From NCBI RefSeq assembly GCF_025628935.1, contig NZ_JAOTIS010000009.1, positions 57,495 through 121,494 of the forward strand: 64,000 nucleotides of DNA, read 5' to 3'. The DNA is from Macrococcus capreoli (lineage in GTDB: Bacteria > Bacillota > Bacilli > Staphylococcales > Staphylococcaceae). The notes under the pieces were generated by a model. It was given only the letters and a program-made list of their open reading frames with translations. It was not told where the DNA came from and ran no database searches. The translations under genes and the position numbers were made by a program. Numbering within the stretch: the first letter of the stretch is position 1; each line of letters begins with the position of its first letter. This document shows positions 52,927 through 61,534 of this stretch, one piece after another.

Positions 52927-54108
52927 ATGAAAGATAAATTAACACAATACGGTCATACAACTTTAGTATCACAACTCGAACAATTAGATGAAGCAGCACA
53001 ATCGTTCGTACACAAAGCTTTAGCGTCACAAGATTTAGCAGCGATTAAGAAGTTATATGAGGATGTATACGTTAACCGTGAAGTGAAGTTACCACAAGGT
53101 CAAATTAAAGATGTTGAGACAATCATTAAGAGTGAAATGTCAGACGCAATGTTAAATACATATCGAGAACAAGGGTTAGCAGCAATCAAACAATTAAAAG
53201 TAGCACCTGTACTTATGGCAGGTGGTCAAGGGACACGTTTAGAACACCCAGGTCCTAAAGGGACTTTTGAGTTTGACGGAAAAAGTTTATTTGCGCTTCA
53301 AGCTGAGCAAATCATTGCGTACAATAAATTATTTGATATCAATATACCGTGGACAATCATGACAAGTGACATTAATCATGAAGAAACATTGGCTTATTTT
53401 GAAGCGAATGATTATTTTGGAATGCCGAAAGAGAATGTAACATTCTTTAAACAACCGAATATTGTCGCACTGAGTGAATCAGGTGAATTATTATTAAATG
53501 ACGCACAACAGTTATTAACGACGCCTAATGGTAATGGCGGTATCTTTGAAGCGTTACACACATCAGGGATTAACGCACAGTTACAAGCGAAAGGCGTAGA
53601 ATATTTATATATTAATAATATTGATAACGTCTTAGTGAAAGTGCTAGATCCAATTCTTTGTGGACTTGCGGTTGAAAGTAAATCAGATGTGACAACAAAG
53701 ACGATTGCAGCGAAAGATAATGAGAGTGTCGGACGTGTAATCGAGGTTGAAGGTGTTAAGCAAGTGATGGAGTATACTGAATTGCCTGCTGGTGAAGAAA
53801 ATACATATCGCAATGCGAATATCGGTATTCATATTTTCAAATTAGATTACTTAATTGAACATGCACAAAGTGAGTTGCCGTATCATTTAGCGATTAAACA
53901 GTTAGCTCAGCTTGATAAAGATTTAAATGTTGTGAAACAACCGACTTTAAAGTTTGAGAAGTTTTATTTCGATATATTCCGTTACGGCAAATCATTCAAA
54001 ACGCTACAAGTTGAACGTTCAAGTGAATTTAGCCCGCTGAAAAATAAAGTGGGTAAAGATAGTATTGAAACAGCACGTCATGATTTAGAACGTAACAATT
54101 TGTTATAG
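52927..54108 (+). CDS. UDPGP-family UDP-sugar pyrophosphorylase
   Basis: A 393-residue nucleotidyltransferase. The UTP-binding signature VAPVLMAGGQGTRLEHPGPKGTFEF (about residues 95-120) and the later YLYINNIDNVLVKVLDP match eukaryote-like UDP-GlcNAc/UDP-hexose pyrophosphorylases found in staphylococci. It makes a UDP-sugar from UTP and a sugar phosphate, probably N-acetylhexosamine-1-phosphate. AGAGGAG precedes ATG. A GTG-started membrane gene follows 10 bases later. Confidence 0.9.
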   Translation: MKDKLTQYGHTTLVSQLEQLDEAAQSFVHKALASQDLAAIKKLYEDVYVNREVKLPQGQIKDVETIIKSEMSDAMLNTYREQGLAAIKQLKVAPVLMAGGQGTRLEHPGPKGTFEFDGKSLFALQAEQIIAYNKLFDINIPWTIMTSDINHEETLAYFEANDYFGMPKENVTFFKQPNIVALSESGELLLNDAQQLLTTPNGNGGIFEALHTSGINAQLQAKGVEYLYINNIDNVLVKVLDPILCGLAVESKSDVTTKTIAAKDNESVGRVIEVEGVKQVMEYTELPAGEENTYRNANIGIHIFKLDYLIEHAQSELPYHLAIKQLAQLDKDLNVVKQPTLKFEKFYFDIFRYGKSFKTLQVERSSEFSPLKNKVGKDSIETARHDLERNNLL

Positions 54109-54118
54109 GAGTGGTAAC

Positions 54119-54367
54119 GTGAAATCTAAAACGAATATATATGTCATCGTTATGATGCTTGCTTTAGTAGGGATTAATTTATATTTAACTTATTACTATA
54201 TTATAGGGCCAGGCCGTGGAGAAGTAAGCTGGATGGGCTTTGTTTCTTTATTTGCTGCGCTGATGCTGGCTGCACTCACATACAAATATTATCAGTCTCA
54301 AAAAGAAATCAATATGGATGATTTTAATTCGCATATCAAATCGGATAAAGATAGATTGTTGAAGTAG
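54119..54367 (+). CDS. Small two-helix membrane protein
   Basis: An 82-residue protein with two membrane helices (IYVIVMMLALVGINLYLTYYYII and WMGFVSLFAALMLAALTYKYY) joined by a short GPGRGEVS loop, and a charged C-terminal tail. The start is GTG, with TAGGAG directly before, 10 bases after the UDPGP gene, so both are likely to be one transcript. It is conserved-looking but not recognised. Confidence 0.75.
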   Translation: MKSKTNIYVIVMMLALVGINLYLTYYYIIGPGRGEVSWMGFVSLFAALMLAALTYKYYQSQKEINMDDFNSHIKSDKDRLLK

Positions 54368-54520
54368 AGGCAGTTTTCAATGCGTTTAGGACCGAACAAA
54401 CTGGAAGCAATCTCAAGAAATCGCATTTTGATTTTGAAGGGATTGGTGAAGTTTATCAGGCGTCTGCTCCTGAGGCGCCGTTTAGGCAGTCAAATGAGCG
54501 TTCAGACGCAAGTCGGCCTC
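54367..54520. repeat. Diverged third copy of the 145-bp element (opposite orientation)
   Basis: It starts right at the stop of the preceding gene. GTTTTCAATGCGTTTAGGAC and CCGAACAAACTGGAAGCAA correspond to the reverse complement of the 42-kb copies. The inner hairpin is kept through paired changes: CAATCTC with GGGATTG here, against CAACACA with TGTGTTG-type arms there. The outer half has diverged and forms its own hairpin, GGCGTC...GGCGCC. Confidence 0.85.
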
Positions 54521-54573
54521 ATTACATAAAAAATATACATATAATTTTGAATTTGGACATAGGGCGTGTGATT

Positions 54574-55671
54574 ATGAAGCAAAAATGGTTTTTACCTATA
54601 TTTTTATCTTTAATCGTATTAGCACTTATCATCGCGAGTGGCGTTATTTTATACATGCATCAGCAGGATGAGAAAGAAACGATTCATATCGATGAGCGTA
54701 TTAAGACGCATGTCCTGTCACTAGACGGTAAAGTTAAACAAAATTTAGCGACATATTTCCAAAAAGGAAATCAATCAGAACCTGTTGTGATGCATGTCAA
54801 ACTAGGGGATAAAGTTCAAAAAGGGGATCCGTTATTTACATACAATGACAAAGTGTTATTCTCTAAAGAAAAGGAAACGGGTTTATCATTAGATAACAAG
54901 ATGATTGAGAAAGAGCAGGTTGAAGGTCAAATCGCTGCGATGGAAGCGATGAAACAAGATGCAACTTATAATGACAAGGCATCAGAAATTGATGCGCAAC
55001 TCAACTGGCTGGATTCAGAACTGACGAAAGCGGAGAATAACATCGATATACTGAAAGAAAAGCAGAAGCAAATTTCCGATCAAATTGACGCGTTAACCAT
55101 TAAAGCGAGTATTGATGGGAAAGTTGCACAGCTGAATCAACAGCAAATCGATAAGTTCTCTCAGAAAGAACAAACAGAGCCGATTCTGGTGTTGTCGGAT
55201 GATGCGTTTTTCGTAGAAGGAAATGCTAAGCGAGATCAAATTGAATTTCTTGAGACAGGTTTAAAGTTTGATGGGCAGCACAAGTTGAATAAGGAACAGG
55301 AGTATAGCGGTGCCATTGATAGCTTCGAACAATTGTCAGCTAATCCGGATGCAAAGACGCAATATTTCAATTACAAAGGTCACCTGGATTCAAGTGAAGG
55401 GTTATATGTCGGTGACGATATGTCTGTTAAAGTGCACTTATCTTATAAGAAGCATATATGGTTACCAGAACGCTATGTGAAGAAGAAATTAGTAACACAT
55501 AAGAATAAACAGAAATTAACGACACCAGAAAAGACATACTACGTTAGAAAAGTATATGGTGATCAGGTGAATGAGGAGAAAGTAACGGTCGAACGTATCG
55601 TCAATGGTCAGTATCTCGTTACGGAAGGTTTAACGTCGATTGATGCCATTAAACCATTTAAATCGAAATAA
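54574..55671 (+). CDS. HlyD-like membrane fusion/efflux periplasmic adaptor protein
   Basis: A 365-residue protein with an N-terminal anchor (FLPIFLSLIVLALIIASGVILYM) and a biotinyl-lipoyl-like half-motif VVMHVKLGDKVQKGDPLFTY. A long coiled coil follows at about residues 115-185 (many Gln, Lys, Asp), then IKASIDGKVAQLNQQ. This is the layout of RND/HlyD adaptors as seen in Gram-positive ABC exporters. No transporter gene is adjacent. The start is ATG at 54574; ribosome site weak (AGGGCGTG). Confidence 0.82.
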   Translation: MKQKWFLPIFLSLIVLALIIASGVILYMHQQDEKETIHIDERIKTHVLSLDGKVKQNLATYFQKGNQSEPVVMHVKLGDKVQKGDPLFTYNDKVLFSKEKETGLSLDNKMIEKEQVEGQIAAMEAMKQDATYNDKASEIDAQLNWLDSELTKAENNIDILKEKQKQISDQIDALTIKASIDGKVAQLNQQQIDKFSQKEQTEPILVLSDDAFFVEGNAKRDQIEFLETGLKFDGQHKLNKEQEYSGAIDSFEQLSANPDAKTQYFNYKGHLDSSEGLYVGDDMSVKVHLSYKKHIWLPERYVKKKLVTHKNKQKLTTPEKTYYVRKVYGDQVNEEKVTVERIVNGQYLVTEGLTSIDAIKPFKSK

Positions 55672-55757
55672 TATTAAAATTTATGATTGTTAATACGAAT
55701 TAATGGGTAATTATTATTAAATATGTATGCAGTGATTACCGATGAGGGGGAACATAA

Positions 55758-56717
55758 ATGAAATGGCAAGGTCGAGAAGGTAGTTCTAACGTCGAAGATG
55801 CTAGAGGATCAAGTGGTGGCTCGTTTAGCGGCGGTAGCCCAATGGTTATCGGCGGCGGAGGTATGGGATGCTTAGGTATTATTGTGATGATTATCTTCGT
55901 ATTAATGGGGGGCAACCCTGCTGATTTAGGTGGTGTACTCGGTGGAGATTCATCACAACAACAAACTCAGGATAGTGGCAAGTCAACGAGCAGTACGCAA
56001 GACAATCCGTTTGAAACAGGCAACGTAAAGAAAGAAGCAGAACAAGTTGATACAAAGACTGAGAAATCATTAGATGAACGTGGTCAATTTGCTTCAGTTG
56101 TACTGAAAGATACGGAAGATGTATGGCATGAAATCTTTAAGAAATACAATCGTACATACACTGAACCGAAGTTATTATTATATACAGATGGTGTACGTTC
56201 AGGGTGTGGACAAGCGAGCAAACAAATGGGACCATTCTACTGTCCGACAGACCAGAAAGTCTATATCGATTTATCATTTATGGATGAGTTAGACAAGAAA
56301 TTTAACGCACCTGGTGACTTTGCGATGGCTTATGTTATTGCGCATGAGGTAGGACATCATGTACAAAATGAACTCGGCATTTTACCGAAATTCCATCAGT
56401 TAAGAAATCAATTATCTGAAACAGAATATAATAAATATTCGGTAGCAGTTGAATTACAAGCCGATTATTTCGCGGGTGTATATGCGAAACATGCACAGGA
56501 AATGGGTTATACGGACGAAGGTGACTTAGAAGAAGCGATTAAAGCTGCTCAAGCAGTTGGAGATGATACGCTTCAGGAGAAAGCGCTTGGTCGTGTAAAT
56601 CCGGATACGTTTACACATGGTTCAAGTGAAGATCGTATGAAATGGTTCAAAAAAGGTTACGAAGCTGGCGACTTTAGCCAAGGCGATACATTTAAAGCAA
56701 TGGGATTAGAATTATAA
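55758..56717 (+). CDS. Neutral zinc metallopeptidase (YpfJ/KPN_02809 family)
   Basis: A 319-residue membrane-linked peptidase. It starts MKWQGREGSSNVEDARG, followed by a glycine-rich stretch and one membrane segment (MGCLGIIVMIIFVLM). The active site is HEVGH at residues 196-200 in YVIAHEVGHHVQNELG, with the third zinc ligand glutamate likely in ELQADYFAGVYA. The family is conserved in bacteria with no known substrate. GAGGGGG is a strong ribosome site. Confidence 0.92.
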   Translation: MKWQGREGSSNVEDARGSSGGSFSGGSPMVIGGGGMGCLGIIVMIIFVLMGGNPADLGGVLGGDSSQQQTQDSGKSTSSTQDNPFETGNVKKEAEQVDTKTEKSLDERGQFASVVLKDTEDVWHEIFKKYNRTYTEPKLLLYTDGVRSGCGQASKQMGPFYCPTDQKVYIDLSFMDELDKKFNAPGDFAMAYVIAHEVGHHVQNELGILPKFHQLRNQLSETEYNKYSVAVELQADYFAGVYAKHAQEMGYTDEGDLEEAIKAAQAVGDDTLQEKALGRVNPDTFTHGSSEDRMKWFKKGYEAGDFSQGDTFKAMGLEL

Positions 56718-56732
56718 GATTTGTAGTAATTC

Positions 56733-56768
56733 AGGTATACTAATATTGATTAGTATGCCTTTTTTTAT
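56733..56768 (+). terminator. Terminator after the metallopeptidase gene
   Basis: AGGTATACTAAT pairs with ATTAGTATGCCT, with an ATTG loop and seven T. Confidence 0.88.
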
Positions 56769-56770
56769 AG

Positions 56771-56866
56771 GAGAGAATAAATCTTGAACTTTACGATAAC
56801 GGTTTGATTTATACGATGAAGTATGAAGGGGAGCGCGTATTTGCAGTGTTTGTGAATGCACTTTAA
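56771..56866 (+). pseudogene. Short coding remnant between genes
   Basis: A 31-codon open stretch reads ERINLELYDNGLIYTMKYEGERVFAVFVNAL then stop. Its amino-acid make-up (beta-rich ending) looks like the C-terminus of a protein, perhaps a carbohydrate-binding or glycosidase end domain. There is no start or ribosome site. It could be the tail of a gene lost by deletion. Modest confidence. Confidence 0.4.
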
Positions 56867-56951
56867 AGCAGTTTATTACACGAATTGAAAATACTTTGCT
56901 AATCTAGGGGTAATCATATTAATATGAGTATGAGATAGATAAGGAGGCCAG

Positions 56952-57425
56952 ATGATGAAGCCATTTAAATTTAATAAAGGATCGTTATTCACAATATTGT
57001 TTGTGTTATCGGTCGTATTAATTTCTGGCGGCGCCTTTATACTGATGCTAATATTCGGTATGTATGGTTTAAGTCGTATCCTTATCTATTTAAACCTTGC
57101 AGAGTTTACGTATAACGAGAATGTGATTGATAATAGCTTTTATTATGGGTCTTATATTGCAATGGGGTATTTCCTGCTCGTTGTGATTGAGTATATATTA
57201 GACGATGTAAAGCGAATGTATTCAGATAATAAATATTTTCAAGGATGGTATTTCCACATCCTGACCGTAGGATTATCAACGATTGTTTTTTATTTTGGTG
57301 TCCATATTAACTATCAACATATCAGAATTAACTTTTTAGTCATATTCATTGTGATTAGTGTGTTGTATTATTTAACGGAAATATTTTATCCAGACAGTAA
57401 AGATTTAAATAATGAAGAGGATTAA
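56952..57425 (+). CDS. Hypothetical four-helix membrane protein
   Basis: A 157-residue membrane protein with four helices: LFTILFVLSVVLISGGAFILMLIFG, YYGSYIAMGYFLLVVIEYIL, FHILTVGLSTIVFYFGVHI and FLVIFIVISVLYYLTEIFY. The end is acidic (DSKDLNNEED). AAGGAGG stands before ATG at 56952 or 56955. It precedes the dioxygenase gene by 6 bases, so both are co-transcribed. It is not recognised; the topology suggests a DUF2975-like protein, but no clear motif is seen. Confidence 0.75.
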   Translation: MMKPFKFNKGSLFTILFVLSVVLISGGAFILMLIFGMYGLSRILIYLNLAEFTYNENVIDNSFYYGSYIAMGYFLLVVIEYILDDVKRMYSDNKYFQGWYFHILTVGLSTIVFYFGVHINYQHIRINFLVIFIVISVLYYLTEIFYPDSKDLNNEED

Positions 57426-57431
57426 GGTGAT

Positions 57432-58409
57432 ATGATGAGAAAGATTATTGGACAGCATCACGCATCAGGGATTACGAAAGATGCTGCGGCGAACTTAGTG
57501 TTTTATACTGAAATTCTCGGTATGCGTTTAGTGAAGAAGACGGTCAATCAAGATGATCCGTCAATGTATCATTTATTTTATGCGGATGGTACAGGAAGTC
57601 CTGGTACGGATATGACATTTTTTGAAATTCCGAATGTCGGACAAACATATCGTGGGACGAATAGTATTACGCAAATTGCCTTGCGTGTGAAAAGTGATGA
57701 AGCGATTCGCTATTTTGAACAGCGCTTTGAGCAGTTTAATGTACAACATAGCGATGCAGTAGAAATTAACGGCAGATTAACGATTGAATTTGAAGACTTT
57801 GAAGGCCAGCGTTTAGCGTTAGTTTCAGATGCTAATAATCACGGTGTTGCATCAGGTACACCGTGGGACAAAAGTATAGTACCGGTTGAATTTGGGATTA
57901 CAGGACTTGGTCCGTTTAAAATGGACGTTGAAGATGTTGAAGGATTTAGCGTAGTATTAACTGAAATATTCGGTTACACACAAACCGGTTCGTTTACACA
58001 TCCCATTACAGCACAAACGATTATGACATTTCGTTCTGATTTAGGTGGTACAGGGGATGAGTTACAAGTCGTGCATAATACAAATGCACCGGAACGACCG
58101 GGTAAAGGGAGTATGCATCACATTGCATTACGTGTGAAAGATGAAGCGGAATTACAGGAGTGGGTAGAATTTATTAAAGAGAAACGTATACCATCAAGTG
58201 GTTTCGTAGATCGTCATTTCTTTAAATCGCTGTATATTAGAACACGTCAAGGTATATTAATTGAGCTTGCGACAGATGGGCCGGGCTTTGCGATTAATGA
58301 ACCGATGGATGCGTTAGGTGAGACATTATCATTACCACCATTTTTAGAAGAAAAACGCGAGTGGATTGAACGACAAATTAAGCCGTTACCTAAAGTGAAA
58401 AGATTATAA
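57432..58409 (+). CDS. Ring-cleaving dioxygenase, MhqA/MhqO family (double VOC)
   Basis: A 325-residue glyoxalase-fold dioxygenase with two VOC domains. The first starts IIGQHHASGITKDAAANLVFYTEILGMRLVKKTVNQDDPS, which is the diagnostic family start. The second contains GKGSMHHIALRVKDEAELQEW and ends FFKSLYIRTRQGILIELATDGPGF. The conserved histidines and the final glutamate bind iron or manganese. MhqO-type enzymes open hydroquinone or catechol rings in quinone stress. No MarR-type quinone regulator is adjacent. Confidence 0.9.
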   Translation: MMRKIIGQHHASGITKDAAANLVFYTEILGMRLVKKTVNQDDPSMYHLFYADGTGSPGTDMTFFEIPNVGQTYRGTNSITQIALRVKSDEAIRYFEQRFEQFNVQHSDAVEINGRLTIEFEDFEGQRLALVSDANNHGVASGTPWDKSIVPVEFGITGLGPFKMDVEDVEGFSVVLTEIFGYTQTGSFTHPITAQTIMTFRSDLGGTGDELQVVHNTNAPERPGKGSMHHIALRVKDEAELQEWVEFIKEKRIPSSGFVDRHFFKSLYIRTRQGILIELATDGPGFAINEPMDALGETLSLPPFLEEKREWIERQIKPLPKVKRL

Positions 58410-58421
58410 TTTTTGATGTTC

Positions 58422-58740
58422 TTTGCCGGTAATTTCGATTTACCGGCAATCATTTTGGATTCGGGGCCGATTTTCGGATTTCTTTGCCGGTATTTTCGGT
58501 TTACCGGCAATCATTTTGGATTCGGGGCCGATTTTCAGATTTCTTTGCCGGTAATTTCGATTTACCGGCAATCATTTTGGATTCGGGGTCGATTTCGGGA
58601 TTTCTTTGCCGGTAATTTCGATTTACCGGCAATCATTTTGGATTCGGGGCCGATTTCCGGATTTCTTTGCCGGTAATTTCGATTTACCGGCAATCATTTT
58701 GGATTCGGGGTCGATTTCGGGATTTCTTTGCCGGTAATTT
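58422..58740. repeat. 61-bp palindrome array (locus 2, inverted relative to locus 1)
   Basis: Units start at 58422, 58483, 58544, 58605 and 58666, with a broken sixth at 58727, exactly 61 bases apart. Each has TTTGCCGGTA...TTTACCGGCAA and a spacer beginning TCATTTTGGATTCGGGG. It is the reverse complement of the locus 1 unit at 30081, almost base for base. It lies between a plus-strand dioxygenase and the minus-strand amylase. Confidence 0.95.
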
Positions 58741-58815
58741 ATCGGTCATCGTATTATGATTTCGTCATAATTCTGAAAATGATGGCCGATATTTTCGATA
58801 TATCGGCCATCATTT
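58741..58815. repeat. Variant palindrome ending locus 2, with a mutually exclusive upstream arm
   Basis: ATGATGGCCGATAT and ATATCGGCCATCAT flank TTTCGAT (58779-58812). The loop and trailing TCATTTT are shared with the 61-bp units, but the stem is changed on both sides. GATGGCCGAT at 58781 can also pair with ATCGGTCATC at 58741, enclosing a small ATTATGA/TCATAAT hairpin. It may act as terminator for either neighbour. Confidence 0.75.
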
Positions 58816-58826
58816 TAGTTGCTCTA

Positions 58827-60284
58827 TTAAATTTCTTTCTCGCAGTAAACAGAAACACTGCCCGGATTAACTTTGAACACGCCATTGCCATGTTCATCAA
58901 TGACAACGCCTTCTTCAATTGTATCTGTATAGTCATACCACGTTTGCCCGGCTCGATCTTCACCAACGAACATTTGCTTTTCGGCAGGTTGTTCACTGTT
59001 GTTAATAATTACAGCGCAACCTGATTTATCTTTTGCAAACCCACGTCTTACCCAGCCGACAACATTCGGGTGATCGAAATAATCATCTTGTTGTCCGTAA
59101 GCTTTTAAATTACGTACGTACAGTAACGGATCAATCGCCATTTGTTTACTTTCAACAGGCTGGTCGCCACCAATACCGTAATAATCTCCGTAAAATACGC
59201 ATGGGTATCCATCTTCACGTAATAAGATTAATGCGTATGCTGCTTGTTTAAACCAATCTTTAACAAATGATTCTAACGCTTCACCAGGTTGTGAGTCATG
59301 GTTATCGACAAATGTTACTGCATTCACTGGATTCTCTTTCACAAGTGTGCCATCAAATATTTGCCTTAAATCATAAGCGGCACCACCTTCTGAAGCGGCT
59401 TTTAAGTTAAAGTGTAAACGTACATCGAATAAATCGAGACTATAATCAGCGTCTTCAAGGAAGCTCTCGTTCACTTCTAAATCGGGATTCCAGAACTCAC
59501 CAACGAAGTAGAAATCTTCTGACTGATGTTCGCGCATTGCATGAACGAAGTCACGAATGAAATAGCTTTCGATATGTTTTACAGCATCAAGACGCATACC
59601 ATCTATCTTTAAAGTATCAATAAACCATTTACCCCAGTTAATCGTTTCTTCACGTACATCAGGATGTTGATAATCGACATTCGTAAACATTAAATAATCG
59701 AAGTTCCCTTTTTCCTGATCAACATTTTCATTCCAGTCTTTATTCTCACCTAAGATTTTAAAGATACCGGTACGTCCAGTGCGATGATCATAATCCGTGC
59801 CGTTAAAATGCGTATAGTTCCATTCGAATGCACTATACTTTTTATTACGTCCCGGGAAATAGAATTTGGTGAATGCATCGATATCAAAGGGTTCAGATAT
59901 TTCATGTGTTCGGTCATTTGGATCTACTTCAACGACACGAACCGTTTCTGCTTCGTCTGCCCCCGCTTTATGGTTTAATACGACATCGGCATATACTTTG
60001 ATATCGTGCGCATGCAACGCATCTATTGCAGCGATTAATTCTTCTTTTGTACCGTATTTCGTACGCACTTGTCCTTTTTGATCGAACTCACCTAAGTCAT
60101 ATAAGTCATAAACGCTATACCCTGTATTCATGACGTGATCTGCCTTTGTCGCAGGCGGTAACCATATCGCGTCGAACCCTTTTTCTTTAAGTATTGCAGC
60201 CTCATCCTTTAAGCGGTTCCAATGATTCCCGTCTCCGTTCGAATACCATTCAAAATATTGCATCATCGTATAATTTTTAGTCAT
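58827..60284 (-). CDS. Alpha-amylase, glycoside hydrolase family 13 (cytoplasmic)
   Basis: A 485-residue amylase of the AmyS/AmyA cytoplasmic group. The conserved regions are DVVLNHKAG, DGMRLDAVKHIE with the nucleophile aspartate, FVGEFWNPD with the acid/base glutamate, and TFVDNHDSQPG with the transition-state aspartate. It starts MTKNYTMMQYFEWYSNGDG and has no signal peptide, so it works on internal glucans or imported dextrins. ATG at 60284 follows AGAGGAG. A partner for the MalT-like uptake at 4394 is possible but they are 50 kb apart. Confidence 0.93.
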   Translation of the reverse strand: MTKNYTMMQYFEWYSNGDGNHWNRLKDEAAILKEKGFDAIWLPPATKADHVMNTGYSVYDLYDLGEFDQKGQVRTKYGTKEELIAAIDALHAHDIKVYADVVLNHKAGADEAETVRVVEVDPNDRTHEISEPFDIDAFTKFYFPGRNKKYSAFEWNYTHFNGTDYDHRTGRTGIFKILGENKDWNENVDQEKGNFDYLMFTNVDYQHPDVREETINWGKWFIDTLKIDGMRLDAVKHIESYFIRDFVHAMREHQSEDFYFVGEFWNPDLEVNESFLEDADYSLDLFDVRLHFNLKAASEGGAAYDLRQIFDGTLVKENPVNAVTFVDNHDSQPGEALESFVKDWFKQAAYALILLREDGYPCVFYGDYYGIGGDQPVESKQMAIDPLLYVRNLKAYGQQDDYFDHPNVVGWVRRGFAKDKSGCAVIINNSEQPAEKQMFVGEDRAGQTWYDYTDTIEEGVVIDEHGNGVFKVNPGSVSVYCEKEI

Positions 60285-60463
60285 GTTGTGCTCCTCTGTG
60301 AAATTATTTATCTTCTGTTTACCCATTAATCGCTTATTCATTCCATAACACTATTCATTATAGTCCTTTTATATGAATAAAGTCTTTAATAAGAAATTAA
60401 TTTATACAAAGCAGTTATCTTTTGATAAACTATAACTATTAGAACAGTGAAGGGGCGTTTATT

Positions 60464-61522
60464 GTGTTAACTAAAGAACAAGCAATCGAACTTATCGGAA
60501 ATTTAAATGATCCAATCGTTAATGTACCATTGAAAGAAACGGGCGGTGTTAAAGAAGTCACGATTAAGGAAGAGAAGCAACACGTTTCTGTTAAAGTGGC
60601 AATCGCTAAACTTGGTGGGCAGGAACAATTGGATTTACAAATGAAGATTGTTGAAGCATTAAAAGAAAACGGCGCGAACACTGTAGGACTGCGCTTCGAA
60701 CAATTAGATGATGCAGCATTAGAACAGTTCCGTGGTATGGCAACTTCAGAGATTGAAAAGTTATTATCACAAAACAATGAAGTTGAATTTATTGCGATAG
60801 CATCGGGTAAAGGCGGCGTTGGTAAATCAACGGTTTCAGTGAACTTAGCGGTGGCATTAGCACGATTAGGTAAACGTGTCGGTTTAGTGGATGCGGATAT
60901 TTATGGATTCAGTGTGCCGGATATGATGGGCATATCGGGGAAACCGGAAATTGAAGGTGAAAGAATAAAGCCGGTTGAACGATTTGGTGTGAAAGTCATT
61001 TCGATGGCATTTTTCGTAGAAGAGAATACGCCTGTTATCTGGCGTGGCCCGATGTTAGGTAAGATGATCAATAACTTCTTCCAGGAAGTGAACTGGGGCG
61101 AATTAGATTACATTTTATTAGACTTACCACCAGGTACGGGTGATGTTGCGCTTGATGTACATACGATGTTACCGAAGAGTAAAGAAATTATTGTAACGAC
61201 GCCACATCCGACAGCAGCGTTTGTTGCAGCACGCGCAGGGGCGATGGCATTGCATACTGATCATGAAATTCTTGGTGTTGTTGAGAACATGTCATACTTC
61301 GAGAGTAAAGTGACGGGTGAGAAAGAATATGTATTTGGTAAAGGTGGCGGCGATAAGCTTGCATCAGAATTGAATACAGAATTGTTAGGTCAGTTACCAT
61401 TAGCGCAACCAGACTGGACGGACGATGACTTTGCGCCATCAGTTTATGCTGAGGATCATGCATTAGGTCAAATCTATTTAAATATGGCTGAGCGCATCAT
61501 TAATAAAACAGAAAAGAAATAA
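60464..61522 (+). CDS. mrp: Mrp/NBP35-family ATPase
   Basis: A 352-residue P-loop ATPase. An N-terminal DUF59/MIP18-like domain (about residues 1-95) is followed by IAIASGKGGVGKSTVSVNLAV (deviant Walker A) and DYILLDLPPGTGDVALDVH. It belongs to the iron-sulfur cluster carrier (ApbC) family and the SalA regulator group. The CxxC usually found after ENMS is absent (ENMSYFESKVTGEKEY), favouring a SalA-like role over cluster transfer. The start is GTG behind AAGGGGCG. kbaA follows 12 bases later. Confidence 0.92.
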   Translation: MLTKEQAIELIGNLNDPIVNVPLKETGGVKEVTIKEEKQHVSVKVAIAKLGGQEQLDLQMKIVEALKENGANTVGLRFEQLDDAALEQFRGMATSEIEKLLSQNNEVEFIAIASGKGGVGKSTVSVNLAVALARLGKRVGLVDADIYGFSVPDMMGISGKPEIEGERIKPVERFGVKVISMAFFVEENTPVIWRGPMLGKMINNFFQEVNWGELDYILLDLPPGTGDVALDVHTMLPKSKEIIVTTPHPTAAFVAARAGAMALHTDHEILGVVENMSYFESKVTGEKEYVFGKGGGDKLASELNTELLGQLPLAQPDWTDDDFAPSVYAEDHALGQIYLNMAERIINKTEKK

Positions 61523-61534
61523 TGAGGTATTGAA

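Noticed and set aside
58413..58676. Open frame of about 87 codons through the 58-kb array
   Set aside because: Same cause as above: it is translation of a non-coding palindrome array, with no start signal.
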